Positions 1-10,867 of a stretch of DNA of 64,000 nucleotides are shown in pieces. The notes beneath the pieces are model-generated. The model made no database searches. It saw only the letters and a program-made list of their open reading frames with translations, and had not been told where the DNA came from. The stretch spans positions 26,697,270-26,761,269 of the forward strand of contig NC_079366.1 of assembly GCF_021018895.1 (NCBI RefSeq). The letters are read 5' to 3'. The DNA is from Seriola aureovittata. Its lineage: Eukaryota; Chordata; Actinopteri; Carangiformes; Carangidae. The translations under genes were made by a program, and so were the position numbers. Each line of letters starts with the position of its first letter. Position 1 is the stretch's first letter.

Positions 1-2770
1 CAGCCTTGTCAAATGCCTTCTCTCCCTCTATGTTCTGCTGCTGACATCTATGAACACTGCTGTTTTTCTTCTCTTTTACATTTTGTCAAATTCCTCGCAA
101 CCACGAGGACCCCTGCCACTCAGGTTCTCACGATCCCTGTCGGAGAGTCACTCTGTGGGCTGTGAGAACCACCGCCGACCCCCCCTCCCCCCTTGATCAT
201 GCTGTGGTCCGCTCCCTCGGCAGACGCAAACAAAAACACACACAAACATGTCACAAGTCGACGTATGTTGTATATACACAGATTCAAACAAGCGTAAATA
301 ATGGCACTCCGTCCTCTGTTTCTCTCTCAAAACAAACACAGCTGTTCAGGCGGCTCATGCTAAAGTAACGCCTGAGCATCGAGTCTGGATGCGCTTTGTG
401 TTGATCTTAGCAGTTATCACATGTCTCTCCGTATGGCGATCCCACGATAAGTCGCTTTCTGAGGTTGGAACAGATTCATAGTTCATTGTGTTGGTAATCT
501 TTCATTCGCTTTGTGATATACAGCAACGCGGTTTGCCTCATGCAAGCAACAACAATGGTGTTTACATTCTTTAATCCACTGTGATAGAGAGTCAACAATC
601 TCCACCTGCTTCAGAAACACGCAAGCTGCAGACGCCGGCCTGCAGCCTCCACGCCGTTTCTCCTGCGGTGCTGCACAACCGACATTTTTGGGGAGGTCGT
701 CATCGGTTGTAGCTGCAGCGTGTTTGTTCTCCAACTTCCACAAACTTGGAGAATCAGCAGAGCTCTGACTCTACTGTGGCTCCTTGTGGTGACCCAACAC
801 TTCACTGCACTTCACTTCACTGAGAAACCTGATCTACAGTTACATATCACTGAGTCTAAGCAGGTGACCGACCATCAGCTGTGGGTGTGGTCATCATGTA
901 AAACTACTTGATCTGACAAAAGGTCCTGCTATATTCAAAGTATCACAAAAATGTTTGACATACTTTATGTTGGCCTTTTATTTATTTATTATTTTTTATC
1001 TATTATTTTATTTATTTTGTTTATTCAAGTCTCTGTAAAGCACTTCGTAAGCACTAAATGTATGAAATATTTTCTCTCTTTGTTTTTCTAACTTCCTGCC
1101 GGAGCAGTTTTGTTGCAGCTCTGCGATGGCGTCCATCGTCAGCGATCGTCTCACCGCAGCTCATTAACAGCGCTGATGACTCTGAGCAGACAGTGCTGTG
1201 AGAAACATCATTAACAGCTGTTTGTGGTCCGCACGGCGAGGTTGAACGCCATGTGAAAACAAAACAACAACACTGTCGAGGCTAACAACTGCAGGGTCTG
1301 GAGCATGGACCGAATATGGGTTCCCATGGCTGTGTCATCCCCCTCTCTCCTCCCTCTACCCCCCCCTTTGTTGTTTTTCTAACTCCCTTGTTCACTGTTA
1401 AATCTCACCCTGTCTTCTTTTTTTTTTACCTTTTCCCCCTTCCTTCCTTCCCCCTCACTTTCTGCCTCTTCCCTCTCTCCCACTTCTCTCACCCACTGTC
1501 TCTTCTCCATCGTGTCCTCACTTGATCTGCCTCTTTATCTTTCCTGCTCCTCCTCCTCTCTTTCTCTATCACTCCTCTTTCTCTGTGTCAAAGATTAGAT
1601 GCAGGTTACTCATGCAAGACGCACGATTCCTACGAGTCTTCTTTAGTCATGAGCACTTTAAGGAAAATGTGATCCAGCCTTAAAGCTGGAGCAATTTACA
1701 CAGCTGATGTTGTTTTTGTTTTTAATGCCTTTGTTGAATATTACAATTTTGAAGCGTACACATGCAGCAGTTTTATCACATTCACTTGCTGGATTGACTC
1801 ATCGCAGCAGGTCATCCTACAGACCTCAGCCAGTGTGTGTTGCCCCACAGAGATCCTCTCACAGTTTCCCCGCAGTGCTGCCCTCTAATTCTCTATTGCT
1901 CTATAATTACTGCGCATCCAGCTGGAGGTGTGAGGTCTGCTTCAAATCGTGGAACTCGTTACAGGTTATAATGGTGTTGTCAGTCGACTGCAGCGGTTTC
2001 CAACCTTTGTGATTTGTGACCCCATGAAAACAAAACAGCTCGTTAGTTGTGATCCACCCACTGCATGTGTGCAGGTGTATGTATGGAACATGGGTATATG
2101 TGTGTATGTTGGTATGTATGAATATGTACGAGCAACAGTATGAATGTCTATTCTATATTCATGTGTGTGACGTATGTTTATACATGTACATGCATTCATA
2201 TGTATGGATACTAGTGTTATACATAGCCTACAGTATGTATCTGGGTGACCACACCTGTAACATTAGTTATTTATGTGTCTCCTTTACCACATATTCACAC
2301 CATGTATTGGAATGCTGTAACTTTGCATTGTTGTCCTCATGAAATGCTATAAAAAATTGATAACAAAAAATTTTAAATAATAATGTTGTAAAAAAAAAAA
2401 AAAAATTGTCTGATCCCCCATTCCCACAGTTTATGCGTCTATAAGTTGTTACCCCTTTAAATTAAGTGATTTTTTCCCCCCAGATTTTTATCTGAATAAT
2501 TGAATAATTTCCACAAGAAGAAAATGATCCATTAATTCAAAGCAACTCCTCAGATTTAGGTTAAAATACGAATTCAAAATTTAAAGATATGAAATATTTT
2601 CAAATGGTTGCAACATGTTCTTGGACAGATACAGGTGTTTTATATTAATAATAATATAATAATAATGATGTAATTAGTATTTTTTTACTAATTACTGACT
2701 GCGTTGCAATGACCAAGTATCATGACCAAGTAGTATGAAGTATCACTTAGGCAATATTACTGGAGAGCTG

Positions 2771-2771
<1 letters not shown>

Positions 2772-2808
<37 letters not shown>
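2772..2808. repeat. (CA)n microsatellite
   Basis: An uninterrupted CA dinucleotide array of about 18 units. It lies 155 bp before a much longer CA array and is likely length-polymorphic. Confidence 0.95.
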
Positions 2809-2962
2809 CCACCCTGTCTGTGCCCTCTTTGGCCTTGTATGTGTTACTGCATGCTTGTGTGTGCGTGTGTGTGAGTGTAGCTGTAACAGGGTACAGGTGG
2901 CTTCATCATCAGCGGAGAAAAGTTCTATTAATATACCAGAGTGTTAGAGGAACAGGAACAGC

Positions 2963-2963
<1 letters not shown>

Positions 2964-3056
<93 letters not shown>

Positions 3057-3101
3057 CGCACACACGCACACACGCACACACGCACACACACACGCACACA
3101 G
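2964..3101. repeat. Long compound (CA)n array
   Basis: A pure CA array of about 85 bp (2964-3049) is followed by about 50 bp of CG-interrupted variants (CGCACACA-type units). The poly(TH) and poly(CV) translations seen across it are artefacts. The CG interruptions at the 3' side are consistent with decay of an older end of the array. Confidence 0.95.
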
Positions 3102-4858
3102 GAAAGATGACAGTGATATGCAGGAAGGAGAAAAGTGGATTAAATAGGAAAAAGAGAAGAGTCATGATAATCAGACTCATCGTCTGGTTCCTCACTGACG
3201 GCTGGAGAGTCAGACACAAAGATGTTAGAAGAAAGAAAAAAGACACGGACGCTGATCTCGTCTCGTCTTTGCGTTCCTGGCTGAGGACCAAACACAGAGT
3301 CTGACTGCCTCCCCTGGGGAGAGTAACTCCAGGCCTGAATTCCTTTGTGTTATTTCATGTTTTCCTCTGCGCCACAGTCATTTCTCCCTGAAACACACTG
3401 TGTGCCAGCGCTCATTAAAGCTTTTTTACCAGTGTTTGCACTGTCATAAAACACACCGTACAGGCAGCTGTGAACAGTACACATGTGCAAGCAGTCAGGC
3501 TTGCATGTGCACACATGCAAATAGGTATAGTTACGCTGCCTGCTGTGTGAAATTCAAATACATGCACACACACACATTAACACTCCCTGTGCTTCACCCT
3601 CTTTGTTTGTCTGTCTTATTTACATTCCTGTAAAGTTACAACTGGAGGAGATTGGGAGTCTGGGACGGACCGAAGGAGAAAACACGAGGGTCTTACTTGG
3701 ACACAAGTCATTTCCGCTGTGTTAGGGAGGTCTGTGAAGGGTCAAGCCTTCCCCAGCCCTGGCTGTGTGAATCACATAAACACCCCGACTGAAACACTCC
3801 CACTTCGTACACGACCACAGCCCTCCTCTGGCGCTCCCGCTGCAGGAGCCACACTTTTAAACACCACTTTTACTGTACTATTAGAGTGTTTCTGCAAAAT
3901 GGAAATGCTGTTGTGTGTCTTAAATATCGATTGTCAGTTAAATCCTGCCAGACTCAGACATTTTGGATCCTTGAAAAATGGAGGAGACAGTCATATTTCC
4001 ACAGTACGACCCCACCCACTCTATAAAATTCATAGTATATAAACAAAACTCAACTCAACCTCAACTTTCAAACACAGACTTCAAGCCGAAGTCATGGACA
4101 ATAGAAGTAAAATGATAATGTCAGGGTTATTTTTATTTTTAATTCTGTGATGAATAAATCGACATCAGTGAAGATTTCCATCATATTTCTATAACTTTTA
4201 TCTCCCAATATTATTCTATAAATATAGTTTTAAAGCCCATTTCACACTGTCAGGTACATACTGTAGTTAAAGTAGAGAATAGCCTTCTTTTACCTTTATC
4301 TTTATTTCATTTTATTTTACATAAAAAGTGACATTTTAACATATTTCATCTGCATGATATTGAAATCAGCCATAAGAATCCCACCATGTGTAATTGTGCG
4401 TGTGACTGCAGAATGTAAAAAGGCATTTCCTTAATACATTTTATTCAATGTTATTGAATAAAATGCAGATGCTATACTCTGCAGGTTTTTGGGTTTTTTT
4501 TACAATCATGACACAATTTGCCCAAAAATACTTAAATATGGGTTTTGTTTTTAAAAAAATACCCACTGATTTTAGATCAATGATAAAAAAAACAAACAAA
4601 TCTCCTCCCTTGATTTCACTTTTTAATTTGTCTTGCCAGCCTACACTTGTAATCAAGAAAATAACATCCAGTCATCGACCCTTTAAACATGATGTAAGCT
4701 CATCAGTTCGCTGTATCGATTTCTTCCCATGAGAAAATCCCACTTTACTGTTTCCATTGTAAAAGCAGCAGATCAAACACGAGTGCGAGGGATCAGGGTC
4801 GTTGTGTTTGTTTTCTCGCGCTGCTGTCAAAATCTGTTCCTCTTTCTCAACCTTGCAA

Positions 4859-4883
4859 CAACACACACACACACACACACACA
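4859..4883. repeat. (AC)n microsatellite
   Basis: A short AC array of about 12 units with no associated gene. Confidence 0.9.
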
Positions 4884-5354
4884 GACGCACAGGCGTAGCT
4901 GCTAACACACATAACACAAAGCAACTCTTGTAATGGGACTGATCCCACAGACCAGCTGGCCTTGCGCAGGGAGCTGAGGCCGCTGATAATGGCCACATAT
5001 AGTAAATGGAGATTGGAGGTAAAATGATTAAGAGTTAATGAGCTGAATTCTCTTAAAGGGCCACACCTGATCTTGCTGTGGCATCGTCCTGCCACAAAAT
5101 GTTCCTCACACACCACCGCTGATGGACAAAATTGTAAACCACAGTAAGTTAGAAAACATTAAATCGGAATTGCACAACCATTGTTCATATTAGTTTACAT
5201 TTTAAATGAGACAAAATCTGAGAAGCAAGAAGGATCCTGCCGGGAGAACCAACCCCTCCACATAAACATACATGAATATAAATCTTACTTAAATCAACAA
5301 CACCAAAAATAGCACCATAAGGGGGAGGAGGATGTAAGGGTGGGGGTGAGAGTT

Positions 5355-5380
5355 GGGTGGGTGGGTGGGGGGGGGGGGGG
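5355..5380. repeat. (GGTG)n / poly-G tract
   Basis: GGTG units run into an uninterrupted G homopolymer of about 14 bases just before TATCAGC. It could form a G-quadruplex on the + strand and is prone to sequencing length error. Confidence 0.9.
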
Positions 5381-6220
5381 TATCAGCACGAAGGTATCAG
5401 CAGAGTAACAGTGATGAGTGTCAGGTTATAATGCCTGCTTCGTACATCAGCATGAATATGATTGGATGTTTACTAGCTGCGCATCACTGAATGAGCTAAT
5501 GATCGTGAAGCATATATGAGACAACTGATGCCGATTGGCCAATACAACTCTGCCTGGACCAATGCTGTGCTTCGCCTGCAGCCCTGTCTCCTGCTTCTAT
5601 GTACAACTAAACTGCAGCAGCAAATATAATTATTAGGAAGAGTATGTTTTCATTAGGACATAATGTTGATTCATGTATTTGGCAAGTTGCTAATACATTG
5701 ATACTAAACAGATTAGTAAATGTTGGACCAATCAGATTGCTGCTTCTGTCTGTTGTGTGGTTGTGTAACAACTTTAGTCATGAAGTACTTCCTGGTCTAA
5801 ATATGCGATTAATCAAATTCTCACCCTCAGATTCAAACCATTACACTGTTAAATGTACTAATAAGGTCATGTGGTTAATAACTGACTCCATTTGCTGTTA
5901 TTTTCTTCATGCTGCATTCAAAGAAAGAAAACACACAGAGGAAAAAAGGATTGGCTTTGCTCGTGATGCTTCTGGTTCATGTCCAGTTTAACATTTTAGT
6001 TAAAACAGTCCCAAAGTAATTTTTTAAATTCTTATTATATATTTTTTTTTTACCAAAATCAGACAAATCACATTTGGCTAACTGAACAAATTCCTCAGTG
6101 TTTTTATTGTGTGTGAGTCATGTTGATGGAAACAGGATTTCATCTGGACATCGCTCATGCAAGTCCCGGCTTGTCTGACTGACCGCCTCACTTTAGACTC
6201 TCAGATGTCAGTGTGTTTAT

Positions 6221-6244
6221 GTGTGTGTGTGTGTGTGTGTGTGT
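6221..6244. repeat. (GT)n microsatellite
   Basis: About 12 pure GT units, preceded by an imperfect GTGTGTTTAT segment. It is not part of any gene I can support. Confidence 0.9.
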
Positions 6245-7443
6245 CAGAGGCATCTTTGTACATGTGGCTGCACATGTGTGTACAGGTATTACATATGTAT
6301 TTACTATATATTTAGATGTGTGTGTTGTTTTTCCTGTGTTTGTACGTGTGGGTGACACCGGTGGACATGCTTCAGCGTCAGCGCACGCATTTCGCCGGGC
6401 TGCTGGTGCTGGTGAAAACGACAAGAGTTTCAGGTTTCAGCGTGTTCCCGTGCACGCAGCACAGCCCTGCGCTTTTAATTTAGTATCTCCGTCCACAGCT
6501 CATTTACAGCTTAGGTGACAAACGGAAGTATTTGGTTAGTGGTGGAAGTACACTAACTTTCCCAAGACTGTGTATAAATACACAGGCTTAAAATGGAAAC
6601 GCAAACTTGGGGAGCTGTAAATAAAAAGAAATGTAATAGGTGGGTGAACTTTGGCGACACGGGAGTTTTCAGAAGAGCAAAGCAGGTGAAAAACAAAAAG
6701 CATCAGCAGCATATTTTCCTCCTGTAGTTTGATCATCAGTGATGTTTGCTGTTCATGCCATGGCCTCTGTATTCAGGGCATTTGAATGAATGAGTGAGCA
6801 AGTTCAGTTTAATGTTTATGAAATCAACCTAACAGGAAACACTGACTCAACATGGGGATTGAAGCTGTGGCTTTTTAGTACTTTATCACAACAGTGAAGT
6901 GATGAGAAAAAGAGGAGAACAGTAACTGCAGTCTGTCGTCGTTGCAGAGCCTCAGGATTAATCTGGAAACTCAGTATCACGTCTACAGAACATTTCCTAC
7001 TCTTACTGTTTTATTCAGTCTTTTAACATCTGGATCATTTGGTTCACCGGAGCTGGACTGATTTTCTTGTTGTACTCTTTCAATCATTTGGACGTTTTGG
7101 CCGTAGCAGCAGGGTTGAAAACAAATCTGAGTCACTTCCTTGTAACTTAACGTCTGTTATTTGCTGTAATTGATCTTCCTTGGTGTTTCTTGTTAAGAAT
7201 GAAGAATGAAATGAAGCTTAATTTTTGTTGTGTTCACGTTTCCAAGTGTAATAGAACTACTGGTTCTCGGACGTCAACACACTTCTCCTCATACCCATAA
7301 ACCCTTGTGTTCTAAGGTCATTTCCTGCAGTTGGTTAAAAATTGAAAACTCACTTCCAACAAATTTCCCATTGCATTTTCAGGCATCATTTAACTGGTAT
7401 TATTTGAGTTAGCGTGTTCTCACCTGGCAAAACAAGCCAAAAA

Positions 7444-8127
7444 TTAAAGCTGCTCTGACCAATGTTTTTAATAACACAAAGAGATCAAATGACTATGAGT
7501 AATGTGAAAGAATTACCACCTGACTTTGCAGCTTCCCTCACCTCTGTGGAGGCATTTTATCATCTTTTAGCTCATCATTTGGGTTTTATGCCGCATAAAA
7601 CTGCAACATGACTGTTTTTGTTCTCACTGCTCTCACGAGTGAGCTGATGAACATAGTGGAGCATTTAGCAGCTAAACAGGCAGATGTTTCCCTTAAGGGT
7701 TAGTGGAGACTTGACCACGGATTGGCTGAATATGAACTTTACATTCACCGGGGAACCAGAAACACTGTCTGCTAAACAAATGATAAATGGACCGCACTTA
7801 TATTCCACTCTTATGAACAACTCAAATCGCTTTCCGGTGGAAGAGACATTCGCTCATCTACACACACATTCATTCTGTGTTTTTCCCTACACACAACGCT
7901 TTTTTTTACCAATTCAGACACAGATACAGACACACTGTGACACCACCGACCTTCCCGGTTATTTGGCCGACCTGCTCTACCCCCCCGGGACACAGCCGCA
8001 CATCGCCGGCAACTGTTTGGTAAACAGTGCACCATGACAACTTTATAAGGAGATGTATCAAAACTGTGTTTACAGTTTGTTGCACCGCCATCGAGCGGTC
8101 AAACAAAACCAGTTAATGCAGCTTTAA
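7444..8127. mobile_element. Probable non-autonomous DNA transposon (MITE-like)
   Basis: The ends carry a perfect 10-bp inverted repeat: TTAAAGCTGC at 7444-7453 and GCAGCTTTAA at 8118-8127. Similarity then continues imperfectly inward, with matching T-rich segments. The interior has no coding frame of transposase type. The ending, with its CACCGCCATCGAG motif near 8084-8096, is one I recall from dispersed fish repeats. The family name is unknown to me. The element ends about 310 bp upstream of the inferred vasorin promoter, so it could contribute upstream regulatory sequence. The terminal repeats are seen directly; the classification is inferred. Confidence 0.5.
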
Positions 8128-8439
8128 GGAGGTTCACTCCATAATGAGCTGCAGGTATGAACACACTGATGAAGTGTTGTTCAACAGAACAGGAATCCCT
8201 CAACCAGATCAAATCCTCAGAGTGGCTCAGAGTACACAGACTGCTGCAGAGAAAGTTAAACCACTTCAAAGATCTAGGGAGACAGAAAAAAAATACAGTG
8301 ACATTACATTAGATTTAATGCAATGACATAAAGTTGTAAATTTGATTATGCAGACGCACGTGCAATCTGCAGACTTCACATCCTCCACAGCTCTGACAGG
8401 GAGAATAAACCATCTTTCTGTGGATATCTTTTGCAGGTG

Positions 8440-8600
8440 CAGTCAGTGTCGGGGACGCGCCCCGACTGCGCGCGCTCCGGCTCCACACGGAACCGCCCAC
8501 TTCTCCAGCTTGTTTAAGTGCTCGCCTCCTTCACTTCAATGAGCGCTATTGTTGAAAGAGTGTGTGCGCCCCTGAACGCCGGCGGACCTCGGTCTCTTAC
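8440..8600 (+). promoter_or_regulatory. CpG-rich promoter region of vasorin
   Basis: An abrupt rise in G+C and CpG density (for example GGGGACGCGCCCCGAC near 8450 and several CGCGC steps) stands out from AT-rich flanks. No TATA box is visible at a suitable distance before the leader exon, which fits a CpG-type promoter. GC-box-like CCGCCC (8491-8496) is present. The transcription start cannot be fixed by reading; it probably lies between about 8520 and 8620. Assignment to vasorin rests on the downstream donor site and on the coding exon having an acceptor but no promoter of its own. Confidence 0.5.
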
Positions 8601-8820
8601 TCTGACAGACTGAGCGGAGCGGAGCGCGCTGCAGTGATACACCTTTGCGTTTGAACTGTGTGTGGACGGTAACTCCGCTGCGGTACAACAAGACGGGTTT
8701 TGTTTTTTTCTTTAACAGTTTCGGGTTTTGCATCGAGAGACACGCGGATAAAGTGGATAAAAAAGTTTGGGTAGAAGCAGCTCGAGCGCATTCCGGCGAA
8801 CTTTGGATTACTTTGCCAAG
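8541..8820 (+). other. vasn: Probable noncoding first exon (5'UTR) of vasorin
   Basis: The segment ends in a textbook splice donor, CCAAG|GTAAGTTCC, with the last exon base at 8820. It contains no ATG on the + strand across 280 bases, as expected for a translated mRNA leader. It follows directly on the CpG-rich promoter. Joined to the acceptor at 34372/34373 it would give a leader whose first ATG is the vasorin start. The 5' end is approximate. Mammalian VASN also has a noncoding first exon. No transcript is available here to prove the junction. Confidence 0.5.
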
Positions 8821-9099
8821 GTAAGTTCCTCCTGCGCCTCTGCCTCTCACTGTTATTGTGATTTTAAAAACTGGCAGTGTGTGTTTTTCTGTGCACAGTG
8901 CGAATGACTGAACAGCACAACAACTCCTTCTCCTCCTCAGTGGAGATTAATGCGATCTTATCACCTTTCAGATGACAGAGCCCGCTCATGTATGAGCTCT
9001 TTTAGACGCTGTGATATCGATTAGAGGCACACAGCTAATCAGTTATTCTGTAAACTTTGACGCTCTCAGAGGCTCTGATAATTGATCCAGCCTCAGCTC

Positions 9100-9440
9100 C
9101 CCGTTGCGCCCTTCACCCAGCCCGGTTCACACGTGAAAGCTTCTCTTGTGGATCCACTGACTTTGTCAGCGCGTCCACGCATTCCTCTCCCCGGCGCACG
9201 GGTCACTATCTCGGGTCAGGATCTGCCGGCCGGAGGAGCCGAGAGAGGGACGCAGGGACAGGAGAGACGCTGTGGAGGAGGAGGAGGAGGAGGAGGAGTG
9301 TTTCCTGCACAGATATGTGGAAACTGGATTAGCTCTTATCGCTGTCGTTGCTCCACACCGTGTTTGTGGCGAATGTATCTGATTCGAGGTCGTTATCTGC
9401 CCCTCCACGGTCTCTCTCCCTCCTGGCTGTTTGTTGTCAC
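9100..9440. other. Second CpG-rich patch with (GGA)n run
   Basis: About 300 bp downstream of the donor, G+C and CpG density rise again, with CCCCGGCGCACGGGTC near 9190 and GCCGGCCGGAGG near 9225. A purine GGA array follows at about 9275-9298. It could be the shore of the promoter CpG island or an alternative promoter. A 196-residue frame on the minus strand spans it but has no protein-like domains. No good donor was found for an alternative exon. Confidence 0.4.
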
Positions 9441-9589
9441 CCCGGGTGGGAGACTTTAATCTGTGCGAGCCCCACAGACAGATCACCTTATTCCCGTTGG
9501 GACATACTCTGTGGGTTAAGAGGGATACATTTATGGGGTTTTGCTGTGGCGTCGATTCATGTGTTTTTATTTGCATTATGAAATAGATC

Positions 9590-10060
9590 TTATTAATTGT
9601 CTGTCGCATTGAATTCTGTTCCAGCTGCTGCTTGTCTTGTACCTGTATATCGCAGCAAATGAAATTCTCTTGGGTTTTGGACTGAGAATCTGACCAAACA
9701 AGCAAGTTGTTGCTTTGAGCATTAAAAGAGAAAACAAAATCATCTTCAGGTCGCATACATTTAACTTTCTAAAAGGCTGCACGTCATGGTGAAACATTAC
9801 ATGAGCAACAGGTTAGGTAGGAGTTTGTAATGCATGGTTGAGTTGTTCAGAGAGGAGCTGCAACAATTAGTCAACTGGTTGATTAGTTGTTTGAGTAACA
9901 ATGTTAAACATCAGGTGCCTACAGCTTCTCCAAGGTGAACATTCTTTGCACTTTGAAAAACTTTTACATCACTGTAAATGAAAGTGAAGTTTAACTTTTG
10001 GACCAGAGAATACAGTATAAGAAAACAAAATCATCTTTAACATCATATTAAATGTAAAAA
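9590..10060. mobile_element. Decayed dispersed repeat, hAT-like non-autonomous type
   Basis: The segment GAGCTGCAACAATTAGTC at about 9855, followed by GGTTGATTAGTTG, resembles the terminal part of a common fish repeat (GCTGCAAC...GATTA...). So does the internal TTGGGTTTTGGACTG at about 9670. Two related sub-blocks are visible: AGAAAACAAAATCATCTT occurs at about 9729-9746 and again at about 10019-10036, so the element is duplicated or rearranged. There is no coding capacity. The family assignment is from recall and would need a repeat-library search. Confidence 0.4.
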
Positions 10061-10629
10061 GAAAGAAAAAAAACGTATCTTAGTGATATAGACTTAATGA
10101 AGCTGCACTTCATGCTGATATATTGGTAATATAAACAAGTAGGAGTGAGTTGTTCAGAGAGACCAGGGTCTGCCGTCTCTAATCTCGGTCTTCACTGTCA
10201 GAGAGCTCTACGAGGAGTTTGGGTATAACAGAGTTTTTTCCAAATCAGTTCTGGTTGGTGAGTGGGCAGGAAAACAAACCCAGCGTGGAGTATGAGTATG
10301 GGAAAAGCAAAGAAAGGTGGAGAAAGAGGGATGGACCGGAGTACGTACGGGAGAGCAAAGCAAACATTCCTGACTCGGTGTCTCAGCAATTTAATTAAGG
10401 TTTCTGTGAGATGCTGCAGCGAGCACCTCGAGGTGAAGGCTTAACCCCGACTCCCCCCCGTTTCCAGCTTGGACTAATCCCAAGGGTCAGCTAATAAGTG
10501 TTCAGGTCATGCCACCATGACAACTAAATAGAGGGGACCCCAAAGGAAAGCTCCCCCAATCAGGGAGTTAATAACCCCATGAAGGAAGTTAAGAGGTACA
10601 AGGTGAAGAGGATTGAGACATGGATTGGA

Positions 10630-10631
<2 letters not shown>

Positions 10632-10677
<46 letters not shown>

Positions 10678-10689
10678 GAGAGAGAGAGG
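10632..10689. repeat. (GT)n followed by (AG)n
   Basis: A GT array of about 44 bp is followed by a short AGAGAG run. It lies about 90 bp before a long AC array of opposite sense (10775-10865). Confidence 0.95.
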
Positions 10690-10773
10690 ATAAAATTTCA
10701 GTTGTTATCAACCGCACCAACTAAAAGCCCCTCCTCTTTAGTGGGATTTAAGTGTGCCCTGTGGTGCTCTGAT

Positions 10774-10774
<1 letters not shown>

Positions 10775-10865
<91 letters not shown>
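10775..10865. repeat. (AC)n microsatellite, ~45 units
   Basis: A pure AC array of about 90 bp. On an intronic + strand transcript it would be complementary to the preceding GT array and could fold back on it. Confidence 0.95.

Positions 10866-10867
<2 letters not shown>

Larger units (their letters stand above)
1..7443. other. Upstream intergenic region, no gene recognised
   Basis: No reading frame here has protein-like composition. The longest frames are read through simple repeats or AT-rich DNA, and none has a recognisable domain. The stretch contains pyrimidine-rich DNA (about 1330-1580), a T/G-rich ATGT-type low-complexity patch (about 2060-2230), several CA/GT arrays and a G-rich run, listed separately. 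I saw no RNA gene. Unrecognised short exons or enhancers cannot be excluded by reading alone. Confidence 0.6.

Noticed and set aside
2820..3110. Histidine/threonine-rich and cysteine/valine-rich frames at CA arrays (here and at 4.9, 16.9, 19.6, 22, 29.7, 57.9 and 59 kb)
   Set aside because: They are translations of dinucleotide repeats, open in several frames on both strands at once.
9166..9756. 196-codon minus-strand open frame across the CpG-rich patch
   Set aside because: It runs antisense through CpG-rich and (GGA)n sequence, giving a serine run, then into decayed repeat; no domain or good start context.
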